Assembly (NCBI GenBank): GCA_900554135.1
Contig: USFU01000075.1
Span: 1 to 7,633 of the forward strand
Direction: 5' to 3'
Origin: an uncultured Collinsella sp.
Lineage (GTDB): Bacteria; Actinomycetota; Coriobacteriia; Coriobacteriales; Coriobacteriaceae
Length of the DNA stretch: 7,633 bases
The translations under genes were made by a program, and so were the position numbers. The notes beneath the pieces were generated by a model. It worked only from the letters and a program-made list of their open reading frames with translations, did no database searches and was not told where the DNA came from. Shown here piece by piece: positions 1 through 7,633 of the stretch. The first letter of the stretch is position 1. Each line of letters starts with the position of its first letter.

Positions 1-1185
1 TTGATCGACTTTGGCTCGTCGCTGGCGCTCGAGCCCGCCTCTGCGGTGGCCGGCACCGGCGGCAAGGCGTCGTTTACCGAGCGCTATGCCACGTTGCGCC
101 GCGCGACGGTGGCCTACGCCCCGCCCGAGATGCTCACCGACGATATCCCCGACCTGCGCATGCTTCGCATGTCGCCGGCAATCGATGTCTATGCGGCGGC
201 GAGTACGGTCTACGAGCTCATCGCCGGTGTCGCGCCGTACGAAGTAGCGCCGGGTGCGTCGGGTACTTCGGGCTCGCGCAAAAAGACGCGCGATATTGCC
301 AGCCCTTATCGCCTCAAGATGGATACGCTGCCCGATTATCCCGTCGGCGCCCACGCGCCCGGCTGCGACTTGACGCAATTGCTGCGACGCGAGCCCGATG
401 TGGCACTTGCCGCGGCCGAGCAGGCTCAGCAGCTGGGGCTCGATCCAAATTCCGAGGATCTGCGCGATGCGCTGGCGTTTGTCGACGCTCAGCTCTTCGA
501 TGTGGTGATGGCCTGTCTGTCCTGCCATCAGGAAGATCGTCCCGAGCCGGCTGCGGTGGAGGCGGCGCTTTCGGCATTTTGCGACCACTATGCGAAAAAT
601 GTCGCCCGCTCGCTTCGTGCCGAGCCGCTCATGCCGTGCCCGATGGAGGTATCGGGCCGGGCGATGCGGCGTGCGGCGATGATTGCGTCGACGGCGGTTT
701 GCGGTGTGCTTTGGGCCGCGGTCGTGGCGTCGGCGGCGGTGCTGGCGTCGGGCACCCACGTGACGATTGCCGCGGGGCCTCTTATGTGGTCCGGAAAGTT
801 GCCGGGCATCGTCGCTGCGCTGGCGTTGGCGCTGCCGGGCGTGGCGGGCATTGCCGCCGGAGCCTTGGCGCGCAATCGACGCGCGGGGTTCTTGCAGGGC
901 GTGCTCGCACTATCTGCTTACGAGGTTCCTGCTCTGGCCGCACTCGCATGTGCCGTGTTTTCCCAGCATGCCGTGGCGGGTGGCCTGGTGGCCGCCATAA
1001 TTGCAACCTATGCGCTCACGTGGTTTTTGCTGGCGATGGGGTTTGCCTTTGAGCTTCCCGTCGCGTCAGCACGACGTGCGAAAATTCCCATGGCGACGCC
1101 GCTTGCCGGCGGAGCCGCGGCTGCCCGCGCCTTTGGCGGACCGGCCGAAGTATCCGATACTATCTCTGCGACCAAGGAGGGCTAA
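1..1185 (+). CDS. Ser/Thr protein kinase, C-terminal part with four predicted membrane segments (5' partial)
   Basis: This is the C-terminal part of a Hanks-type (PknB-like) serine/threonine protein kinase; the start lies left of the window, and the first codon (TTG) is an internal Leu. Residues 1-5 read LIDFG, the Mg-binding DFG motif. An activation loop follows, then YAPPEM (39-44, APE motif) and D62 in IDVYA (the subdomain IX Asp). R180 in EDRPEP fits the subdomain XI arginine that closes the C-lobe. Four hydrophobic stretches follow, near residues 225-249, 268-290, 299-320 and 326-350, so the kinase is probably membrane-bound with its catalytic domain in the cytoplasm. There are no PASTA repeats, unlike classical PknB. 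The segment between APE and subdomain XI is long (about residues 82-160). Three nucleotides separate the stop from the FHA gene, so the two are cotranscribed. The HRD loop and ATP-binding lobe lie outside the window, so activity cannot be judged. Substrate unknown. Confidence 0.88.
   Translation: MIDFGSSLALEPASAVAGTGGKASFTERYATLRRATVAYAPPEMLTDDIPDLRMLRMSPAIDVYAAASTVYELIAGVAPYEVAPGASGTSGSRKKTRDIASPYRLKMDTLPDYPVGAHAPGCDLTQLLRREPDVALAAAEQAQQLGLDPNSEDLRDALAFVDAQLFDVVMACLSCHQEDRPEPAAVEAALSAFCDHYAKNVARSLRAEPLMPCPMEVSGRAMRRAAMIASTAVCGVLWAAVVASAAVLASGTHVTIAAGPLMWSGKLPGIVAALALALPGVAGIAAGALARNRRAGFLQGVLALSAYEVPALAALACAVFSQHAVAGGLVAAIIATYALTWFLLAMGFAFELPVASARRAKIPMATPLAGGAAAARAFGGPAEVSDTISATKEG
1174..1180 (+). 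promoter_or_regulatory. Strong ribosome binding site of the FHA-domain gene
   Basis: AAGGAGG lies 8 nt before the ATG at 1189, inside the last codons of the kinase gene. It fixes the downstream start and suggests translation of the two genes is linked. Confidence 0.85.
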
Positions 1186-1188
1186 GCC

Positions 1189-2127
1189 ATGGCTTCTCAA
1201 GCTGAGCTCACCCCGTGCGGGGCAATGTTTGACATCTTTAAGCGCGCAGCGCACCTGAGCCATATCGAACTGTGCGGCCTGGTGCTCTCGAGCCGCCCGC
1301 TCGCCGACGGCCGTAGTCCGCAGAGCCGCGCCGCCGATCGCTCCTGGGTTTCGCGCTTTATCGTGCGCGCGCCGGTCGGCACGCTGCAGGAGCGTTATTT
1401 TGCCGATTACGGTACCTCGGCCGCGCGCATTATGTCGCAGCTGGCCCTGCGCCGCCGCAATCCCATGGATGCCGCGGCCGTGACCAATATGGTGTGCGGC
1501 CCCGCTGGCGAGCCCATGGTGCGGGCACTCGAGGAATGCCATCAGGACACGAATCTCTATCGCAATGCGCTCGAGCGCCTGTCGCAGGCGGCGGAGCTCA
1601 TGCCCGCCGAGCGCGCGGAGGCTATCCTGGTACTGTTCGTCGCCGTAGGCTGTTCGGCGGATGTTCGCTCGTCGGTGACCTACGCCATCGATTACGCACA
1701 TGCGACCTGCGGCGGCGCCACGTCGACGCCGCGCTCGCTGAGCACATCTTCAGTCACAGGCGAGAACGAGGCTTCGCCGGCGCATCCGCTGGGACTGTTG
1801 CGCGTGCAAAACGGCTACGTGGTGAGCGCTCCGCGCTGGATTCAACCGAGCGAGGAGGGCGTCGAGATCGGCGCGCTGGCCACGGGGGAGGGCGACATCA
1901 CCGACGTCGGCGACGATGTCTCGGCTCGCCATGCCCATATCTGGTGCGATGCTCAAAATGCCTGGTATGTCGAGGACCTGTCGTCAACCAACGGCACGGT
2001 GGTGGTAAACGGGGCCACGAGCGTCTGCATCCAGGTGGAGCCCGGCCGCTCCGCCCAGCTCAATCCCGGCGACGAACTCAAACTCGGCGAATCAACCACC
2101 TATGCCATCCTCCTCGGCGCCCTCTAG
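1189..2127 (+). CDS. FHA-domain protein, 312 aa, cotranscribed with the upstream kinase
   Basis: A soluble 312-residue protein with no visible signal peptide or membrane segment. The C-terminal part, about residues 222-312, is a forkhead-associated (FHA) domain, a fold that normally binds phosphothreonine peptides. The signature pieces are EIG (226-228), VSARHAHI (244-251), a Trp-Tyr-V-E-D-L strand (259-264) and STNGT (266-270), then a closing strand near DELKLGE. Two positions are unusual. The Gly-Arg of the family consensus is Gly-Ala here (G228-A229), and S-R-x-H is S-A-R-H (245-248). The first 190 residues are not recognised; they look mostly helical and are joined to the FHA domain by a Ser/Thr-rich linker at about 184-198. 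The adjacent membrane kinase is the obvious candidate partner, which is inference. The start is fixed by AAGGAGG 8 nt upstream. The C-terminal assignment is firm; ligand binding is uncertain. Confidence 0.9.
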   Translation: MASQAELTPCGAMFDIFKRAAHLSHIELCGLVLSSRPLADGRSPQSRAADRSWVSRFIVRAPVGTLQERYFADYGTSAARIMSQLALRRRNPMDAAAVTNMVCGPAGEPMVRALEECHQDTNLYRNALERLSQAAELMPAERAEAILVLFVAVGCSADVRSSVTYAIDYAHATCGGATSTPRSLSTSSVTGENEASPAHPLGLLRVQNGYVVSAPRWIQPSEEGVEIGALATGEGDITDVGDDVSARHAHIWCDAQNAWYVEDLSSTNGTVVVNGATSVCIQVEPGRSAQLNPGDELKLGESTTYAILLGAL

Positions 2128-2220
2128 CCGGCAGATAGGGACGTTCCTTTTATGCCGGCACTTGGGGACGCTCCTTAGCGTGCTCGAGCCGGCCACCCGG
2201 GGACGAAGCATTCATTTTGA
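2127..2220. repeat. Three degenerate tandem GCCGGC-N4/5-GGGACG units (REP-like)
   Basis: Three units begin at 2127, 2154 and 2188. The first two read GCCGGCA-N4-GGGACG-(T/C)TCCTT, and the third is GCCGGCC-N5-GGGACG followed by diverged sequence. The first GCCGGCA (2127-2133) can pair with TGCCGGC (2153-2159), and ACGCT (2168-2172) with AGCGT (2177-2181) across a CCTT loop, so the block folds into hairpins. It starts on the last base of the FHA stop codon. No uridine tract follows either stem, so it is not a typical intrinsic terminator. It resembles short dispersed intergenic palindromes of the REP type, some of which are associated with Y1-type REP transposases; that link is inference. Confidence 0.6.
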
Positions 2221-2222
2221 CC

Positions 2223-2302
2223 CTTGACGGTCACCCGAGGTAAACCTTTACCGCCCACCTATATTTGTCGAAATTACACTTGACGGCGGGGTACAATAAA
2301 CC
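2223..2302 (+). repeat. Direct repeat CTTGACGG-N10-TAAACC, two copies 56 nt apart
   Basis: Copy 1 is 2223-2246 and copy 2 is 2279-2302. Both share CTTGACGG and TAAACC with exactly 10 nt of unrelated sequence between them. Keeping both half-sites and the spacing while the spacer diverges suggests a two-part protein binding site, or duplicated promoter elements, upstream of nifJ. The -35-like TTGACG is part of each copy. The binding protein is unknown. Confidence 0.45.
2224..2297 (+). promoter_or_regulatory. Candidate nifJ promoter region
   Basis: A -35-like TTGACG at 2224-2229 is followed at 17 nt by a poor TTTACC (2247-2252). A second TTGACG lies at 2280-2285. A good -10-like TACAAT is at 2292-2297, but no good -35 sits 16-19 nt before it; TTGTCG at 2265-2270 is 21 nt away. 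The region clearly carries promoter-like elements, but a single well-spaced sigma-70-type promoter cannot be assigned. Use of TACAAT would place the start near 2304. Confidence 0.3.
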
Positions 2303-2325
2303 CGCATGCGGATTTCCGTTGCGGG
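2301..2325 (+). other. Bulged hairpin at the start of the presumed nifJ leader
   Basis: CCCGCA (2301-2306), then a bulged T, then GCGG (2308-2311) pairs with CCGT (2316-2319) and TGCGGG (2320-2325) around an ATTT loop. This gives a ten-pair stem including one G-U pair. It lies directly after TACAAT (2292-2297), so it would form at, or overlap, the transcript 5' end. A second stem follows: GCTTCCCG (2327-2334) with CGGGAGC (2350-2356), with one bulge. Confidence 0.45.
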
Positions 2326-2529
2326 CGCTTCCCGTCGCCGGGGCGTGCCCGGGAGCATCCGGCATGCGGCCTTTGCGGCGCTCGGTCATGTGCAAGACGG
2401 GTAGCTGGGCCTGTGGAGCGCGTACAGCCCTCCTCGCCTCGGCAGCCTTCTCTCCACGCCATGTACCTGCCGCTGAGTCCGCCTGTCAGATGATTGGAAG
2501 CAACAACGAAAATCCCATCACGCCAACAT

Positions 2530-2545
2530 CCCGGCGATCGCCGGG
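2530..2545. other. 16-nt perfect palindrome upstream of nifJ
   Basis: CCCGGCGATCGCCGGG reads the same on both strands. In RNA it can form a six-pair stem with a GATC loop 20 nt before the ribosome binding site. In DNA it is symmetric enough to be an operator. The sequence does not decide between these roles. Confidence 0.5.
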
Positions 2546-2550
2546 GCCTG

Positions 2551-2577
2551 TATACCTATATGAGAGGAGAGGGGTAT

Positions 2578-2578
<1 letters not shown>
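2551..2578 (+). promoter_or_regulatory. Hairpin holding the nifJ ribosome binding site in its loop
   Basis: TATACC (2551-2556) is complementary to GGTATA (2573-2578), with a further U-G pair at 2557/2572. The 14-nt loop contains most of the ribosome binding site AGGAGAGGGG (2565-2574), and the stem includes the A of the ATG. This could tune translation initiation. The stem is AU-rich and modest, so chance is possible. Confidence 0.4.
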
Positions 2579-6117
<3,539 letters not shown>

Positions 6118-6173
6118 GTCTCCCACCGCAGGATCTGAGGGCTGACCTTCGCGGACGTCCTCGGACATGAAAG

Positions 6174-6209
6174 AACCCCCGCTGCGCACTACGTGCGGCG
6201 GGGGTTTTT
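6174..6209. terminator. Intrinsic terminator of nifJ, probably bidirectional
   Basis: AACCCCCGC (6174-6182) pairs with GCGGGGGTT (6198-6206), and inside it CGCAC (6185-6189) pairs with GTGCG (6193-6197) around a TAC loop, leaving a two-base TG bulge. Five T residues follow (6205-6209). It lies 56 nt after the nifJ stop. On the other strand the stem is followed by TTCTTTC, so it could also stop transcription from the minus-strand gene that ends at 6223. Confidence 0.92.
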
Positions 6210-6222
6210 CGTCCTGACGCTC

Positions 6223-6918
6223 CTATTTGGCAAGGTGTTTTTTAGAATCCATTTTGCGCTCGGCCTCGAAGGCCTGCCTGTCCCAATCGAGCGGAAGTCC
6301 GGCCTCGACCCATGCCTCGTAGGCCCTCCTTATGGGCTTGAGCTCCCTTTGGCCCCTCTCCAGCATCGAGATGTACTTCTCGCTGGTGCCCAGTATGGAC
6401 GCCGCCCTCACCTGGCTGACCTTCGCCGCGCGCCTGGCCGCCACGAGCCCCGAGGCGTCCTCGGGCCTCCTGATCTCGTGCGGGTGCATCAGCGCCCGGT
6501 ACGCCTCCCTGGCCACGTAGCGCTTGAGGCACCTCATGACCTCCCTGTCGCTCTTTCCCCGCCCCCTGGCCCTCTCGGCGTACTCGGCGGTCTCGGGGTC
6601 GCGCATGACCCTCTGCCTCGCGATCTCGTGCAGCGCGCTGTTCGCCTGCCGGTCGCCGCCCCTGTTGAGCCTGTGCCTCACGGTCTTGCCGCTCGAGGCG
6701 GGGATGGGGCAGGCCCCGCATATCGCCGCGAACGACGCCTCGGAGCGCAGCCTGCCCGGGTTGTCCCCGGCCGCGACCGCGAGCTTGGCCGCGCTCACGG
6801 GCCCGCACCCGTACATCGCCAGCAGCGCGGGGCAGCTCTCCTCCAGGGACGCCTCGATCGCGCGCTCCATGTCGAGCGCCGCGTCGCGCGCCGCCGCCCA
6901 CAGGCGCTCCAGCTGCGC
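6223..6918 (-). mobile_element. IS110-family remnant (3' part of the transposase gene)
   Basis: This is the part of the chimeric frame that matches IS110-type transposase: the C-terminal Tnp domain with SSGK, then the helix-turn-helix extension and stop. The insertion-sequence end should lie between the terminator T-run (6209) and the stop codon (6223), unless the terminator belongs to the element. No terminal inverted repeats or target duplication are visible, as expected for IS110 elements, which often lack them. The other end is truncated near 6919. Confidence 0.75.
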
Positions 6919-7071
6919 GCGCCGCAGCGTCACCGTGCCGCGCAGCAGCCCCATCTCGCGGTAGAGAATCTCGAGCACCCAGCGCAGCAGCGCCGAGACA
7001 TCCTTCTCGCGCAGCACGGCCTGGCTGATCTGGTTCAGCACTGCTATTTCGAGATTCTTGCCGCGGTTCAT
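6223..7071 (-). CDS. Chimeric ORF: regulator-like N-terminus joined in frame to the C-terminal half of an IS110-family transposase with an XRE-like HTH
   Basis: A 282-residue frame. Residues 1 to about 51 (LEIAVLNQISQAVL...GTVTLRR) look like the start of a NifA-type GAF domain. From about residue 52 the protein is IS110/IS116-family transposase: CPALLAMYGCGPVSAAKL, then PIPASSGK (122-129), whose serines fit the conserved catalytic Ser of the Tnp domain, then GGDRQANSALHEIA, typical of Transposase_20. The DEDD (RuvC-like) N-terminal half and the upstream end that encodes the bridge RNA in IS110-subgroup elements are missing, so transposition is not expected. About residues 209-244 form an XRE-like helix-turn-helix (VSQVRAASILGTS...ISMLERG). 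From 6840 downward, 20 of 28 Arg codons are AGG; the residues before use CGC/CGG only. Start ATG 7071 has GGGGAAG 7 nt upstream; an ATG at 7119 would overlap the preceding gene. Probably a fusion pseudogene or assembly artefact. Confidence 0.75.
   Translation of the reverse strand: MNRGKNLEIAVLNQISQAVLREKDVSALLRWVLEILYREMGLLRGTVTLRRAQLERLWAAARDAALDMERAIEASLEESCPALLAMYGCGPVSAAKLAVAAGDNPGRLRSEASFAAICGACPIPASSGKTVRHRLNRGGDRQANSALHEIARQRVMRDPETAEYAERARGRGKSDREVMRCLKRYVAREAYRALMHPHEIRRPEDASGLVAARRAAKVSQVRAASILGTSEKYISMLERGQRELKPIRRAYEAWVEAGLPLDWDRQAFEAERKMDSKKHLAK
6919..7071 (-). pseudogene. N-terminal fragment resembling a NifA-type (GAF) transcription regulator
   Basis: The first 51 residues, MNRGKNLEIA through GTVTLRR, match the general pattern of the amino-terminal GAF domain of NifA-like sigma-54 activators, where a helical start is followed by a V-L-E-I-L...MGLLRGTVTLRR segment. 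The expected continuation of the GAF sheet, the AAA+ core (GAFTGA) and the DNA-binding domain are absent, because the sequence changes to transposase near 6919. The fragment has a plausible ribosome binding site and starts 31 nt after the aminotransferase stop, an operon-like spacing. The family call rests on a short stretch and should be treated as tentative. Confidence 0.5.
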
Positions 7072-7102
7072 GCCAAAACTTCCCCGGAGCCGGAGCGACG
7101 GA

Positions 7103-7633
7103 TTATCCGAGTTTCGCAACCGCGTTTTTGACGCCCTGCCGCGCCCCTTCGATCACCTTCGTATCGACGCAGAACGCGAAACGCACGTAGCCGGGGCAGC
7201 CGAACCCGCGGCCGGGCACTGCCAGAACGCGCTCCTCGAGCAGCGCCTGAATGAACACTCCCTCGTCCGCCGTCGGCGATTTCGGGAAAAAATAGAAGGC
7301 GCCGCGCGGCATCGTAAACTCGATCCCGGCGTCGGAGAGGATGCTCGCCATCGCATCGCGCCGCTCGCGGTAGATGTCCAGGTCGACCTGGGAATCCATA
7401 CACTCCATCAGGATCTGCTGCGCGAGCGCCGGAGCGTTCACGAAGCCGAGAATCCGGTTGCAGAGAATGAGCGCCGCCATAAGCTCCGCGGCATCCTCAA
7501 GCCGCGGCGAAACCGCGATATAGCCGAGCCGCTCCCCGGCCAGCGAAAGGTTCTTCGAATAAGAACCGATCACGACACCGTGCGGAAACACTTCAAGCGC
7601 CCCGGGCAGTTCGACGCCGTCGAAATTCAAAAA
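7103..7633 (-). CDS. PLP-dependent aminotransferase class I/II, C-terminal 176 residues (5' partial)
   Basis: Fold-type I aminotransferase of the aspartate aminotransferase family, transferring an amino group between an amino acid and a 2-oxo acid; the substrate cannot be told from this half. The frame is open to the right edge, so the N-terminal half is missing. SYSKNLSLAGERLGY (visible residues 24-38) holds the Schiff-base lysine K27 (codon at 7555-7553) and the phosphate-contacting Arg of AGERLGY. Near the C-terminus, GCPGYVRFAF has the conserved Arg that binds the substrate carboxylate, and MPRGAFYFFP is the usual family strand. It ends with TAA at 7103. It uses AAA, GAA and CGG freely, unlike nifJ, but the kinase gene also uses CGG, so this alone does not prove foreign origin. 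It is followed after 31 nt by the regulator-like start, suggesting an original operon. Confidence 0.92.
   Translation of the reverse strand, partial: FLNFDGVELPGALEVFPHGVVIGSYSKNLSLAGERLGYIAVSPRLEDAAELMAALILCNRILGFVNAPALAQQILMECMDSQVDLDIYRERRDAMASILSDAGIEFTMPRGAFYFFPKSPTADEGVFIQALLEERVLAVPGRGFGCPGYVRFAFCVDTKVIEGARQGVKNAVAKLG

Larger units (their letters stand above)
2128..2577 (+). other. 450-nt intergenic region and presumed nifJ leader without a convincing gene
   Basis: No reading frame here has both a ribosome binding site and protein-like composition. In order it holds the REP-like block (to 2220), a duplicated CTTGACGG-N10-TAAACC motif (2223-2302), a bulged hairpin at 2301-2325, a second hairpin at 2327-2356, a weakly structured stretch at about 2357-2529, a 16-nt perfect palindrome at 2530-2545, and the ribosome-binding-site hairpin at 2551-2578. 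If transcription starts near 2304 the nifJ leader is roughly 270 nt, long enough for RNA-level control. I checked by eye for TPP, cobalamin, SAM, c-di-GMP, T-box, 4.5S RNA and tmRNA signatures and recognised none. Confidence 0.5.

Noticed and set aside
2127..2182. The REP-like hairpins as a rho-independent terminator for the kinase/FHA operon
   Set aside because: Neither hairpin is followed by a uridine tract; TTTT at 2148-2151 lies in the loop.
2127..2220. CRISPR array
   Set aside because: Only three short, diverging units of unequal period (27 and 34 nt), no uniform spacers and no cas genes nearby.
2494..2577. An upstream TTG start that would add 28 residues to NifJ
   Set aside because: The added residues do not resemble PFOR N-termini, there is no ribosome binding site before the TTG, and ATG 2578 has an excellent site and gives the family numbering for T31, E64 and R114.
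7072..7119. An upstream ATG (7119) for the chimeric minus-strand ORF
   Set aside because: It would overlap the aminotransferase end by 17 nt and adds a low-complexity Arg/Ser stretch; ATG 7071 has GGGGAAG at 7 nt.
6193..7131. A 312-codon open frame on the plus strand opposite the IS110 fragment
   Set aside because: It is a shadow of the transposase frame, rich in Arg, Pro and Leu, starts inside the terminator stem, and has no ribosome binding site or recognisable domain.

Overview
The window looks like a bacterial chromosome fragment of high GC content. Positions 1 to about 6210 are most consistent with a Coriobacteriia genome such as Collinsella. That assignment rests on gene content, a strongly biased G/C-ending codon set in the central gene, and general recognition; no database search was possible. 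The right end, from about 6920 to 7633, may come from another lineage, either a foreign segment or a chimeric assembly.

Layout. (1) 1-1185: C-terminal part of a membrane-anchored Hanks-type Ser/Thr protein kinase, cut by the left edge. It is followed after 3 nt by (2) 1189-2127: a protein with a C-terminal FHA domain, in the same operon. Together they suggest a phosphorylation-dependent signalling module. (3) 2128-2577: 450 nt without a convincing gene. It holds three degenerate tandem GCCGGC...GGGACG units (REP-like), a duplicated CTTGACGG-N10-TAAACC motif, a candidate promoter, several hairpins, and a hairpin that places the nifJ ribosome binding site in its loop. (4) 2578-6117: a complete pyruvate:ferredoxin (flavodoxin) oxidoreductase, nifJ, of 1179 aa with all expected cofactor residues. 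It ends in (5) a strong terminator at 6174-6209 that can probably work in both directions.

(6) 6223-7071 on the minus strand is a chimeric reading frame. About 50 residues resembling the N-terminal GAF region of a NifA-type regulator run in frame into the C-terminal half of an IS110-family transposase, which itself ends in an XRE-like helix-turn-helix. The DEDD (RuvC-like) half of the transposase is missing. (7) 7103-7633 minus: C-terminal half of a PLP-dependent aminotransferase (fold type I), cut by the right edge and ending 31 nt before the regulator-like start.

How the parts fit. NifJ is the central anaerobic step from pyruvate to acetyl-CoA with reduced ferredoxin or flavodoxin, and its codon bias suggests high expression. 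The kinase/FHA pair has no evident metabolic link to it. The IS110 remnant uses AGG for most arginines, while nifJ appears to use none, so it is foreign to the nifJ host. The junction near 6919 is the least ordinary part of the window. No CRISPR array, tRNA or rRNA was seen.
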